This document shows, in pieces, positions 53,202 through 64,000 of a stretch of DNA of 64,000 nucleotides. This DNA is from Blepharisma japonicum. Lineage: Eukaryota > Ciliophora > Heterotrichea > Heterotrichida > Blepharismidae. The notes beneath the pieces are model-generated. The model was not told the origin of the DNA. It saw only the letters and a program-made list of their open reading frames with translations, and searched no databases. The position numbers and the translations under genes are program-made. The stretch is taken from NCBI GenBank assembly GCA_949751835.1, contig CATKHK010000089.1, forward strand, positions 1 to 64,000, read 5' to 3'. How positions within the stretch are numbered: the stretch's first letter is position 1; each line of letters begins with the position of its first letter.

Positions 53202-55097
53202 TTAAAAAATATCAGGAATGTTTGGATAATGACCTTGAGCTTTGCATTCCCAATACCCCCCAGTATATCTCCATTCATCTTCGTTTTCTAAAGAAAACCA
53301 CCTTGGGAAATACATATCGTGGTTTTCTTCAAGCTTTTTTCTTGCTGCTCTTTGTTTTTCTTCTAGCCTATGCTTTTCTGAGTTAGCAAGCTTTAGGTCT
53401 CCATTTTCTAGGGCACGCTGATCTGGTCTATATCTTGAGTCTGTCAATGCAATTCCAGGAACTAATTCCGGTACTTGATTTAATTGCAAAGTAAAGTCAC
53501 TGAAGAAATAGCACCAATCGAAGTCTTTAGGAAATGGATAAACTCTCCAGGCTTCAGAAACCTCTCCTGTTTGATTATTCACAATATCTACTCCTTTATT
53601 TCAGGTTCCTTCTAATTTATAATGTTCACTTCCATAACAATCATAAACACTTCCAGATACTTCTGTAGCTTTCTTAGAAAACCACCCTGTTCTTTTTCAA
53701 TTGACTTTTGCAAAATCTCCATTTTCAAGATTTTTTACGTCAACAACTCCATTATGCTCAACCCAGATTTTTCCAAAAATAATATTATGGACACGAGTTT
53801 GAGGTTTATTCCAAAGAAAATGATCATTATGGGGTTTTAATATCAAATGATACTTAGCTTGAGGCTCAACTAAAAGGTGAGTAGCCTTAAAAGTAGTTCT
53901 TACTTGGACACTTGCCCAAAAAATATACTTTTCATGCTCGCAATGCAAAGCTGATATAGGAGGATGATGGCTTACCTGTTCCAATAACAAGCGAAAACCA
54001 TCCTGTTCTAATTCAAATGTTTCTCCTAATAAAGGGTTAAAAGGCTTCATTGTACGCCATTCACTTGTGGTATAAGATGTAATAGCAAAACTTGAAACCA
54101 GTGCAAGCCTATATCTAGGATCTGGATGATCTGCAGCTCTCAATAAAATTTCATTATAAGTTAAATCTTCAGCCCATCTTTGGATAAAGCTTAAAGGCTC
54201 ATTAAAATATACAGGAACTGTGATTTTGCTTAACTCTTGTCCTATAGATTCTTTAACAACTTTTCAAATATTAATTTTTTCATTTGGGTCTCTTAGATGT
54301 GGTAATCTATCTCTATGCACCATGATACTTGAAGTTATAGGTGCTTCTATTGGCATAATAACTTCTATTTGTTTGAATTCTTCTAATTTTTCGTCAGAAA
54401 TGTGGCTTTGGGCATCTTCAAAATTATAATTTTCTTCTTCAACAGGAAAGCCTGCCATAACCTTTTTTTTGTCTTTTTTCACTAATTCTACTGAATTATC
54501 AATTTGTGCGTCCTTTCCAAAATCAAAGGTATCAGCCATTCCCTGGCTTTTTACCGGAGATCACGTTTTCCTATTAAAATCCTCATCGATTTCCATATAC
54601 TGCAGCACTTCAGTCGCAAGCATTTTCATTTCTTCGCTCAGCGAAACAAGTTTTTCTATCCCTGGGGTTGTTTTTATTACATTTTTTGGTATCAAATCAA
54701 TAGTAGCTTGCATTTGTGCATGGATGCTTCACATTTCTCCTATTTTCCCATGAATTATTTGATTAGATGAGCTTTCAACTGTTTGGATGCTTAATCTGGG
54801 CTCATCAGTAAAAGTCCTTCTTTTTACATCAGTTTGGTTAGCTTTTAAAGCACTGATTCAGTCAAGAGCTTCTCCTGGGGTGTAAGCTTTTAAATGAATT
54901 TGGGTGCAGCCTGTATCTATGAAAAAACGACATGGCTTGTAAGGGTGTTTACGAATTTGAGAAATTTCGAGGTGAATCATCCCACGCTGAGGAGAGCCTT
55001 TTTCTTTGCAATAGTGGAGGACACCGTTATAAAGGATGAAATACCTGCGCTGCCACCCGAAAATGTAATTTGTCCACTTAAGCAAGTAGCCTTCCAT
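53202..55097 (-). CDS. Oxysterol-binding-protein-related protein (PH + ORD), 631 aa
   Basis: ATG 55097 (M-E-G-Y-L-L-K-W), stop 53202. The frame continues upstream of this Met to about 55193 without an ATG, so a further 5' exon cannot be excluded. Several TGA codons read as Trp. A PH domain (about 1-90, with W-Q-R-R-Y-F-I-L and T-P-G-E-A-L-D-W) is followed by a helical linker and the lipid-binding ORD (about 230-610). The ORD has the signature E-Q-V-S-H-H-P-P and the N-P-L-L-G-E-T-F loop. It transfers sterol or PI4P between membranes at contact sites. No FFAT motif (E-F-F-D-A-x-E) is obvious. Length is typical of a short ORP. Confidence 0.94.
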
Positions 55098-56171
55098 TAG
55101 ATTTTTATTTTTATTTTTAAAAGTTGGAGTTAAAGGAAGAATTTGGTCATTTAAAAATAATGCGCTTGAATGAAGTAATGGAAACCTTTTCAAAGCCTGG
55201 AAATTGATTAATTTAATTTGTATTAGCTAATGCGTTGATTCAAAAATTTGTATTCAATAAGCAAATTAAGATTATAATGTTTGATCATGTTTTAATTATA
55301 TACTATTAAATACTGAGGCTTCAATAATCTCTTTCATGAATAAAGTTTTTTTATCAGCTTTTCCAAATGGTTAATATTTATCACTGTGCTTCCAGCTTTC
55401 TCTTGGTCGTTGTGTATTAAATCTAATCATTAGAAAGCTCTTTGTAAACGTTTTTTTTTCTTTTTGCAACAATTGATTAATTCTTCAATTTACTGTGTCA
55501 ATAAAATCTTATAATTCAGTCAGTTGAATCTAAAACAAATTTAGATAGAATTTTAGAATTTCTTTGGTTTATTTAATCTTGATTTTAATAAATGATTGTC
55601 AATAATAAAGATCCACCCAATTTTATAATTAACGGCTCGGCCTACACTTATCGCTATTATTTAAGGAAGTTGCAATAAAACGATAAATTATATTTCTTTC
55701 ATTTCTTTTTAAAATTTTTGAATTTATTTATCAATGCTTTAAAACCATGCTCTATTAACAAAAATGAAAAATCATAAAATGATCTAAATAATTTCTCCAT
55801 AATTAAAATTTTCAATTGATTATCTGCGTGATGCTTCATTATAAGGCATGGCTTATCAAGGAGCAGTATTATAAACTGAGTAGTAGTATATATTTGATCA
55901 CCAATTTAGCATTTTAGTGCTCTGATAGAGGTACTTAGTTACTCTTTTTCACCAGCCTAATCCTCAGCCTCTTGACAACTGCAAGTAGTTCAGTTATTGT
56001 TTTTTGATTTTTAGTTAAATTTGTATACTAAAGCAAACAATTGAAATGTCATAAAGAGTTTTGTTCAAGAATCTTATTTGGGGACATTGTTTTCAGCGGT
56101 AAATTACCCATTTCGAATATTTAATACTACCCCAAATTTATTGAAAAAATAAATTTAAGCTAAACAAGAAT
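55098..56171. other. AT-rich intergenic stretch of about 1 kb
   Basis: Contains the N-terminal uncertainty of the OSBP gene (to about 55193), then AT-rich sequence with stops in all frames. Slightly GC-richer patches near 55630 and 55900-55990 do not match any RNA gene I know. Confidence 0.55.
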
Positions 56172-57740
56172 TTAATTAAATTTATTTCTGTATGGTGTTG
56201 AGCGCCTTTCCCTAGTTGACATTACTGATGAAATCCTTCTAGGATTACTATCAGAATCAATGCTACTTGATAGCATTTTTAGCCTCCTGTTTCCTTTAAT
56301 GTATCGGAATTGGCTATCTTCTTCATTGATTTTTGATTCTAATTCTTCAGATCCCATGCTTTCCCCTACATTTTTAGGTGTTCTAAAATGCATCGCATTA
56401 TTAATCAAAGGCGTCATAGTTACATCAATCGTTTTTAATGGGGAAAATTCTGAGGTTAGTGACTCGATTAGTTTAAGTAAAGTATTATGAGATCTCATAC
56501 GTGAATTTTCTTCAGACCTGAGGCGAGCTTCAAGTGTAAACAGTCTTGCTTCATTCCCTGACATCCCGTCAAGATGACGAAGATTTATAGGTAGCCAGGA
56601 CAATTTTTCTGATAATTCAGTAATATTGCTATGAATAATTTCTTTACTTTTATTGAAATTTTTTTCAATTTGCTTTAAAGAGTCTTGCAGTTTTGTATTA
56701 AATTTTTCTTCTTGGGAATTTATCACTTTGAGGATTTCTTGTTTTAGGGAAAATAATTGTTCTTGAAATTCATCTGGGTAAGGAGAAGAAGAAATTTCAA
56801 GCTTGAGTTCTTCAACTTTGGAAGGAGAAGGCTTGAGTGTTGGAGACTTTGTTATTTTTCGATTAAATTTTTTTAATTTTGAAATTTCGCCATGAATTTC
56901 ATCAATAATTCCTTGGAAATTATCTATTTCATCTTTTATTTTGTCAATATAATTATTAGTTTTCATATCTTTTTCATCAAAAACTTCTCTCATAATTCTC
57001 ATCTTTTTTCTTAATTTCTTCCTTTTTTCAGCCAAATTAAAAATTTTCCCTTCTATTTCATTAGATTTTTCGTTTATTTTTTCTTCCAAAAGTTTCTTAT
57101 TTTGGAATACAAAATCCCTTGAATCGCTCAATATTTTATCTTCCATGGCAACAAGCTTATCTTCAAAATTTCTATTTAAATTTTACGATCTGACTATATT
57201 AATTTGTCTGTTAACTTGTTGTATTTCTGGATTCACTAAATTTTCTCTTATTTCAAGTCTCATTTTATCGCGTAAAGTATCACAACTAGTCTTTATTTTT
57301 GTTTCTATTTGTTGCAACGTAGGTCATGTATTGGTATGTCTTTCAGAGGTATGCAATCTTTCATCAAAAGATAAAATTTTGCTAGAGAGTCAGTTGGTTT
57401 TAGAGTCAAGATCTTTTGCAAATTGATCTTGAGTTAGTTTGTTTTTCTCAAGAAATGATGCTTCTAAATCTGAAATTATTGTTGAGATTTTGTCTTCAGT
57501 AGATTTTATTAAGGAAGTATTATTTTTTGTTGATTTTATGACTTTTTTATGCTTGATCATGAATTTTTCTTGGAGATCTTTTAGTTGTATTGTAAAATTG
57601 TTAGTAATTTTTGATTGATACCAGATTGAATTTTTTATTGTGTTAAGTGCTGAAATTATAGGTTGAGGAATATTAAGCCATTCTGTAGTATCTAATTTTT
57701 CCAATTCTTCAATGTAATTAATACCTTCGTTAGATTCCAT
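56172..57740 (-). CDS. Coiled-coil protein, 517 aa, with 15-nt intron
   Basis: Exon 1 is 57740-57187 and exon 2 is 57171-56172, joined across the intron at 57172-57186. TGA codons read as Trp (57390-57392 and others). Most of the protein is predicted coiled coil, rich in Lys, Glu, Ile and Ser, with a Ser/Thr-rich C-terminus (S-S-S-I-D-S-D-S-N-P-R-R). No catalytic or binding motif is seen. Probably a structural cytoskeletal or basal-body protein; family unknown. Confidence 0.85.
57172..57186 (-). other. 15-nt spliceosomal intron
   Basis: The minus-strand sequence is GTAAAATTTAAATAG, with A at position 10. It interrupts a codon after two bases and removes in-frame TAA/TAG. Splicing restores R-S-N-F-E-D across the joint. 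Confidence 0.9.
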
Positions 57741-58036
57741 TTACTAGTCGAATATTATAATATTTAGTTATCAAAATAATTCTAATTTAATTTTAAATAA
57801 AATAGGATTATTTTAGGTATGCAATCATTATAAACATAATTTATAATTCAGAATTGAGTGAGTTTGCACAATTCCAATCAATTAGAATGTTAATTATTTT
57901 TTCTTTAATTGGATTTGCTTAAAGCTATAAAATCAGTCAAAATTTCTCCTTATGCAGTTTTATTAAGTATAAAGAAGCTTGCTAATTATAAATCGTTAGT
58001 TTCTTAAATTACTTATTAACAATAAAAACAATTGAT
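57741..58036. other. AT-rich spacer, no gene seen
   Basis: About 300 bp between the coiled-coil gene promoter and the stop of the transporter gene. Nothing is recognised. Confidence 0.6.
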
Positions 58037-59251
58037 TTAAGGGGAAACTTGCGCAATATTGGAATTTCCTTGATCTTGGTTATTATCTGTTTTCCCTAGA
58101 TCTTGAGAATTACCAATTTTCTCTAAGTCATGCACATTATTTGCTTTGTCTCCATCCATTTTTCCAGGAGATATCGGGTTACTCGTTTTTTCGCTCATTG
58201 CATCGTTACTTTTTTTTTGCTTTTCTTTAAAAGATTTCCATCTTTTTAAGCCAAAATCAGCCAAAAGTTGTCCAATTATAATAAATAGGACTTCCAGTGC
58301 TGCTTGTGGTAAAAGCACTAAATTAGCCATAGCAGGCCCAGGACAAAATCCTGTTAGACCCCATCCCATCCCAAAAAATGCAGGGCCAATAATAATTCCA
58401 AAGTCAATTTGTTTATTTGTAGGAACTCCAAATTTTGCACTGCATAAAGGTTTTTTCTGCCTTAAAATCCAATTAAATGCAACCAAATTGATGCTCACAG
58501 CAACAGCCATCACAAATATCAAGCTTGGATCCCAGCCATCAGCCATTGTTAAGAATGCAAGAATTTTAGTCCTTCTGCACATTCCTGATAGCAAAAGTCC
58601 TAAGCCGAATAGTGCTCCAGTAAAGCACGATACCCATAAGTCAAATTTTCCTATTTTTGAGGTTGCTTTGGATAGAGCAGTGATGATAGCTAGCATTAAA
58701 AAGCAGACGAAAACTGCTAAATAAACCCAGCCACTTACTAATCTATAGATATCATAAGCGTCACTGCTAACGTCCAAAGTATCATCCAAAAATGGCTCAT
58801 AATGCCTCAGTGTGGCAGTTGCAATACCAAATCCCAAAAATATGCAAGTTGCTATAATAGATCTAGGAGAAAATCTAGGAATCCCACATACAGCATGACC
58901 GCTTGTGCATCCATTTCCAAATTTTGTCCCAAATCCCACAAATAATCCTCCTACAATTCACCCAGCCACATCTAAATCATCTCCAGCCTCTTCACCATCA
59001 AAAATTCTTTGTCCACTAACTTTATGGTCCACTCCCAGCCTAAAACACACAATAATTCCAATTAGCCCAGTGATAAAACTTATTTTCCATATCAAGCCTT
59101 CTTTCTTATTCCATGTCGAAATTGTAAAGAGAATTCCACTCATCCCTGTGATTCTTCCCATCACATATAAGTTTATAATTGTTGAAAGAGCTATTAAAAA
59201 GCCTCCCAAGCAGGCAAAACCAACTGCTGTTCCATCCCAGTCGACTCCCAT
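58037..59251 (-). CDS. YedE/YeeE-family (DUF395) sulfur transporter, 404 aa
   Basis: ATG 59251, stop 58037, with TGA 58955-58957 and others read as Trp. About nine or ten TM helices are visible. Two family signatures are present: [13 protein letters not shown] in the first half and [10 protein letters not shown] in the second. The conserved cysteines are thought to carry thiosulfate or related sulfur compounds through the membrane. The two halves, each with its own motif, form one fused protein. The last ~60 residues are hydrophilic with an Asn/Asp/Gln-rich repeat-like tail. The family is mainly bacterial, with scattered eukaryotic members. Confidence 0.9.
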
Positions 59252-60905
59252 GAATTTTTATTTGGGGTTAAAAACATGATTTTAAATTTATAAAATATTC
59301 AGTGAAATGGAATACCGTATTGAAAAATGGAGTTATGGGTAATTATTATATACAATTTTTAAAAGAGTTAAGCTATTTAAGAGCTGTAAATAGGCTTTGC
59401 AATAAAAATTGGATAAAAAATATAAGACGAAAATAGAGGTTTTTACTTTTGAAAAAAATTAGGAAAAATTATAATTCTTAAGTTTTTATGTTTTAGTTAT
59501 ATTGAAGTAATTTATTACAATTTTTGCATTTTCTTATGTTTATCAATGAAATTTTCAATTTTAGAAGATTCATGAGATAACTTGGGAGGAATGTATTCCA
59601 TCCAGCTGAATATTATTTTTTAACATAAATTATTAAGTCTCAAATTGCTACGCTGGGAAATTAAAAATAAATTAATTGAAACAAGCTTATGCTTTAACTT
59701 TAATGTTTTTATACTAATCAATTGACTTGCTATAAATTTATTGAAACCAAAATCTAATCTTAGCAGTTATTCGATTTCAATTTAAATTATATTATTATTG
59801 ATTTATAAATGCACCAAATTAAAATTATTAGCAAACAACAAGAAAAATAATGAACTGATAGAAAAGGAAAATGCAGAAAAGAAAGCTAAATTGCAGCGTA
59901 GAAGGCCAAGAAAGAATTAAAATTTAGGAGTAAAATTTGATAAGGCAATGCAGAAAAACAAGCAAGAATCGACAATTTAGAAGTAAAACTGGATAAGCAC
60001 AATTGAAAAAACAAGAACAAATTAAGTCATTGAAAGACAAAAATAAACAGAAAGATGATGGAAGCAAAGCTCGATAAATTTGGTAAAAGATTAAAAAATC
60101 AAGAAGAAACAAACGCTTCTGCAAGTCCAAATCGCTAGTCAGAATGATAATATAAGTGGATTAATTCAGGATTTTCGAGGGCTGCAGCAATTACTAAAGC
60201 ATGAAAAATAGAGCATCAAGGCGAATCTTTTGCTTTAGCTCCTTTAAGTATAAGAGAAACTCTTAGGCGTTAAAAATTTATATAACGAAATTTTTCAATA
60301 GGAAATTCCGAAAATTCATAAATGTAAGCTTGAAGTTTTCAAGATTTTGGGATGAATTTTTTTAAAAATAGGAGGTTATGAAAATCTTTATAATGAATGA
60401 ATGAATGATTGATTGAAGTGCTATCTTCTTTTAATATTGATATAGAAAAATTTGATGAATGCAGGGAGTGAATATAAAGATTAATAGAAATATCAATTGG
60501 CAGGTTTGTTAACATATAATGCCTTATATGAAACTGGAGAATCGTTATCAATTCCTTAGTAAGCAAGCTTTTTAAAATATTAGAAGGTTTTATTTATTTA
60601 TGAAAGAAGAAGAAAAGAGAATTAATTTAAAGATTTTATATCTGAAATAAAACTAGAATCAAATAAAGAATATAAATTATATACGCTATTTCAAGGAGGA
60701 ATTTTTTAAAATCCTAGGGCTCTTAAATTAATTAAATTTTTGGAAAAATCAGCATTGAATAAATTGAATAACTTAGAAATATTCAAAAAGAACTGGTAGT
60801 ATATAAATTCAAGACATATAAATACAATTTTTAAATTTATATAATCTTTCAAAAAATATATACTTATCTTCCTTTTTCCAATATCTCTAAAAGTATTTTA
60901 TTAAT
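59252..60905. pseudogene. Gene-poor region with decayed coiled-coil-like coding sequence
   Basis: 59252-59815 is AT-rich without a gene. From about 59820 to 60120 the plus strand is A-rich and reads as Lys/Glu/Gln coiled coil (e.g. L-E-V-K-L-D-K), but the coding-like stretches change frame and carry stops. From 60092 to 60799 one plus-strand frame also gives protein-like stretches (e.g. L-A-G-L-L-T-Y-N-A-L-Y), yet it holds 14 internal TAA/TAG, about what AT-rich random sequence would give. I read the whole as the remains of a coiled-coil gene on the plus strand, strand only inferred. No family is recognised. Confidence 0.4.
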
Positions 60906-62492
60906 TTATTCAAAAAATGACCTTGGTTGCCTCCCGCTGCTATTCCTTTTTCTTCTTTCTTCATCATTTCTCTGCATTTCTGCAAAAAAATCATCTTCAA
61001 GTTCTTGCCTTTCTGCAGGAATCGAATAGTGCAAAGGATGGCGAAGCTGAGTCAAGTTATGAACCCTTTCATTTAAAACCTGTGGAGCTGGGGACATATT
61101 TCTTTCATAGCTGATCCTTGGAGGTGTTGAATTTCTGCTAGGTCTTCCACTGCTGGCATCTTCTCTTTTTGGAGTCCCAGTTTCTTTGCTTTCTTCAACT
61201 TCTTGGTATATCTCAAATGACCGCTGGGATGCTGGAGGCGTTTTGTCTTCTCTAGGCTCTTCTTGGGATTCCATATATTCTAACGGAGGGGTTGCAGGCT
61301 CTTCTTTGTAATGATGAGATGTCTCACCTGTTGACTGATGGAATAAGTTCTCAAATGGGTCTGGGGAGGCATAATGGGCCTCTTTTGACTCTTCCAAAGA
61401 TTTTTGATAAGAATTCCATGCGCCAGTGCTCCCGACATCAGAAACCAGACGATCTGTAGACTGTGGATGAATATCTACTACAGGAGAATATGAAGGCTCA
61501 GGCGGCTCAACTGGGAACGATAAAGCTTCATAGTTAAAAGGCTCATATAAGTTGTCATTTTCTAATTTCAGCTGATTTAACTGCAAGTCAAGCTGCTGGA
61601 TTTCTTCGTCTTTGTCTTGGATTTCTAAATAAAGCATGTCACATTCTTGATGTAAAGCTGAAAGCTCATTGCGAAGAGAAGAAATATCAATTTGGAGCTC
61701 AGAGATCTGGGAATCGAGGAATGAGTTTTTAGGCTGATGCAAGCGAGCTGTGAGGGTTTTTATGTCATCTTCAAGTCTGCTGGCTGCTTCGTGGGATTGA
61801 GTTTTATATCTTTTATACTCTTCTGATACTCTTATGCTATGATCTTTAAGCTTTGTGCATTCCCTTGTATGAATTTCAATTTCTTTCTGTAAATTTTCAG
61901 CTTCACAATTCCGGTTGTCTATGTCAGCGTTAAGTTTCTCTATTTTTTGTTGGTCTTTTCTGACCTGGCCTTCAGAATCAAGCTTTCGTAATTTTCCTCT
62001 TAGCTCTTTGAGCTCTTCTTCCATTAGTTTTCCTTTGTTTTTCTCGTTTTCTAGTTCCATTTCTAATGTCAAGCATTGGACTTTAGCAGATTCAGATTCT
62101 TTTTGCTTTGCTGTTAGTTGCTTTGTAAGTGATGATAAGTCTTCCCACTGCAATGAGTCACTTTGAATAGAAGAAGAGTCAATTGATTTAAATGTAAAAT
62201 CTGAGCCTTCTGATTGCTGAATTTCTGTGGCAGGAGGGGAAGAAAAGACTTGCTTATGATGCACCTTTTCTTCTATGATTTCTGGGGTTTCTGGGATTGT
62301 TTGTGTTTGTATAGGCTCGACAGGCGCTTCTTGAGAATGAGATTGAGATGGAATAGGCTGAGGAGGAAGAGATCGATTTACTGGACGATTTAAGCGGCGA
62401 TTCCCTGATTTTTGTCGAAATTCTCTAAATTCTTTAAGCTTTGAGTCTCTGATTGGAAGTTACCTAATAAGTTTTGCCTGATTGGAATTCAT
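60906..62492 (-). CDS. Coiled-coil protein with disordered C-terminus, 523 aa
   Basis: Exon 1 is 62492-62464 and exon 2 is 62448-60906, joined across a 15-nt intron that removes an in-frame TAA. Residues about 110-325 are a continuous coiled coil with heptad Leu/Ile and K/E. The N-terminal region is Pro/Gln-rich and the C-terminal ~200 residues are Pro/Ser/Glu-rich with a basic end. No enzymatic motif is seen. Likely a structural protein, perhaps of the cortex, centrosome or basal body, but that is inference. Without the intron the frame would start at GTG 62264. Confidence 0.88.
62449..62463 (-). other. 15-nt spliceosomal intron
   Basis: The minus-strand sequence is GTAACTTCCAATCAG, with A at position 10. 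Splicing joins ...L-I-R to D-S-K-L-K, adding 76 N-terminal residues and a proper ATG to the gene. Confidence 0.9.
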
Positions 62493-63218
62493 TTATATAG
62501 ACTTATAATTATGAGTTTATATAACTAGATGCACCTATAACTAGCTGAGACTGTGATCATAACCAATCTCCAATAAAAGCATCAGAGATTTACTTGAAAA
62601 TTAGATCTAATTACATTTCAACAAATATTTTTCATATAGTCTGAGCTAATTTAAGTTAAAGACTCTTAAAAGGATGGACACATATAAAAATAAATCAGAT
62701 AATGACAAAACAAAATATTAAAATTGTATAAAATATTTATCAATCAAGTTCCTTAATTTCCCTCTATGAGAATAAATATTTAGATTTTAGAAAATACCAT
62801 AATCAAACATTAAGACTATTTATCCCATCATATAATCTAGATTTCTTTTTAAATAACTCATATTCTGTGCCAAATTCAGGGAATTTTATTAATAATTACC
62901 CTATTTAGTTTTTATTAAAAGTTAACTCTAAGATAGTCTCTTTAAGAGTATTTATAAAAAAAAATAAAAAATATAGGCAATAAAAAACCTAATAAATTAT
63001 ATAAGTAGTCTCATAAAAAAAAATTCTAAAATTAATTCCGATATGACTTAGTCTTCAATTTTGATATTTTCTTATCGATAAAGATCAGAGCTCTTATAAG
63101 TTAAGAGAAAAATAAATATTATGTTATAATCTGATTTCTGACGCAACGCATTTGATAATTTTAAACATCTTAATTCATGGAAGCTGTTGTAATTATAATA
63201 ATACTCAAATTATAAATA
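62493..63218. other. AT-rich intergenic stretch between divergent genes
   Basis: About 730 bp with stops in every frame. It holds the promoters of the coiled-coil gene and of the partial gene at the right edge. Nothing else is recognised. Confidence 0.6.
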
Positions 63219-64000
63219 ATGATTTTCAAAGTTGTTGCTATACTTACACTAGGGTGGTGTCTTAATCTTCTCATAATTGATAGCAAAACAACTAAGACAA
63301 AATTTGACTCACTTGAAGACTTATACACAAATATTTACATTGAGCACAAAACGTTTGAAGAATTTATAAAGATAGAGCATGAATTTGATAGAGATACTAT
63401 TCTTATTGATTTATCCTCAAATATCCAGTCTCATTTTTATATATCTCAATTCGCCTCAAGACAAAAAATTCTTCATATCCTAAATGATGATTTTAATGAT
63501 GGATATAGCTCCTGAACGTTTTCGCTAAAACCAAACCAGGGTAGATATATTAATTCCTTAGTAAATATTCTAAAAAAATTTAACTGAAGCTCTGGAATTA
63601 TTTTTCTCTCCCATAAAAATTCAGATATGGAAGGTAAAATTAATGAAATATTTCATAATGATTTTCATTATATTCTTGTTGAGAGCCAAACTGATATTTC
63701 CCAAGTAATCAACAGAGAAGTTTTTAGACTTGGCAGTTATTTATATTATTTATTCACAGAAAGTATTATTTCTGAAAATATTATCCAAAATCTCATAGGG
63801 ACAAAGTTATTATTGAAAGACAGCGGGATATTATTAAGCCAGGAAAGTAGTTATAATACAAATTTTAATGGCGCTTTGATTCTAGCTTCAAAAGGGCAAG
63901 AAAATATAAAATCATATGAAGAAGAAATTGTGCAAAGGTTAAAGACTTTAATTTCTGAAATTTTTGCTGCACAAAATTTTAATAGTACAGGAAACGACAT
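63219..64000 (+). CDS. Secreted or receptor-like protein, 5' part (runs off window)
   Basis: ATG 63219; the frame is open to 64000 with TGA read as Trp at 63513-63515 and 63585-63587, so the gene continues beyond the window. A signal peptide or signal anchor lies at about 4-22 (V-V-A-I-L-T-L-G-W-C-L-N-L-L-I-I). The next ~240 residues alternate short strands and helices with a K-K-F-N-W-S-S-G-I-I-F-L motif. That motif resembles the F-x-W-x-x-V pattern of the type I periplasmic-binding/ANF receptor fold. This suggests the ectodomain of a sensory receptor such as those fused to channels or cyclases in ciliates. The assignment is tentative because the 3' part is missing. Confidence 0.6.

Noticed and set aside
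60092-60799. Long frame readable if TAA and TAG were Gln
   Set aside because: It reads well by eye, but 14 internal TAA/TAG in about 235 codons is near the chance rate for this AT content, and another frame looks equally plausible between 60400 and 60660. It does not prove recoding.

Overview
This window is the end of a macronuclear chromosome of a heterotrich ciliate, most likely Blepharisma. Three things visible in the sequence support this. (1) It opens with 98 bases of a perfect 8-base telomere repeat, CACCCTAA. (2) UGA must be read as tryptophan: about twenty conserved reading frames run through in-frame TGA, often at invariant Trp positions (for example the D-I-W-S motif of a CDPK), while TAA and TAG end genes. 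(3) The introns I could locate are all exactly 15 nt, GTAA...(C/T)AG with an A at position 10. Stentor shares the tiny introns but uses the standard code, so Blepharisma fits best. All coding calls below use UGA = Trp.

Layout. 1-98 is telomere. 99-8.7 kb is a gene-poor subtelomeric zone with decayed genes (1140-1915; a Cys-rich secreted protein on the minus strand at 2158-3216), a long inverted repeat (3506-3924), one intact PH-domain gene (4556-7597) and a GC-rich island (about 8306-8469). 8.7-18.0 kb holds an unknown TGA-rich gene, a small basic protein, a 1817-residue IPT/TIG-repeat surface receptor and a frame interrupted only by TAA/TAG (16.4-17.2 kb). 18.75-20.45 kb is a retroelement island: a 5'-truncated LINE with its own 16-bp target duplication inside another GC-rich insert that has a 12-bp target duplication. 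It ends 10 bp before the start codon of a four-TM protein gene.

20.4-57.7 kb is compact, ordinary coding chromosome with intergenic gaps often of 20-100 bp: tRNA-Ala, an RBR-type RING protein, an RsuA-like pseudouridine synthase, GFAT/GlmS, a CDPK, an F-box-like protein, a protein with four CH-like domains, CDK1, two tandem GH20 hexosaminidases, ARMC9, a FAM135 lipase, a PTEN phosphatase, an Alba-like protein, ceramide synthase, polo-like kinase, an OSBP-related protein and a coiled-coil protein. 58.0-64.0 kb has a YedE/YeeE-type transporter, a decayed A-rich coiled-coil region, a coiled-coil protein and the 5' end of a secreted or receptor-like protein that runs off the window.

Functionally this is a mix of housekeeping genes: cell cycle (CDK1, PLK, F-box), lipid signalling (PTEN, ORP, ceramide synthase, FAM135, PH protein), cilium or cytoskeleton (ARMC9, CH protein) and amino-sugar metabolism (GFAT, two hexosaminidases). 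No operon-like pathway clustering is seen. The least explained parts are the TAA/TAG-interrupted but frame-conserved regions, the nested retroelements, the inverted repeat, the GC-rich island, and an RBR protein with threonine where the catalytic cysteine should be.
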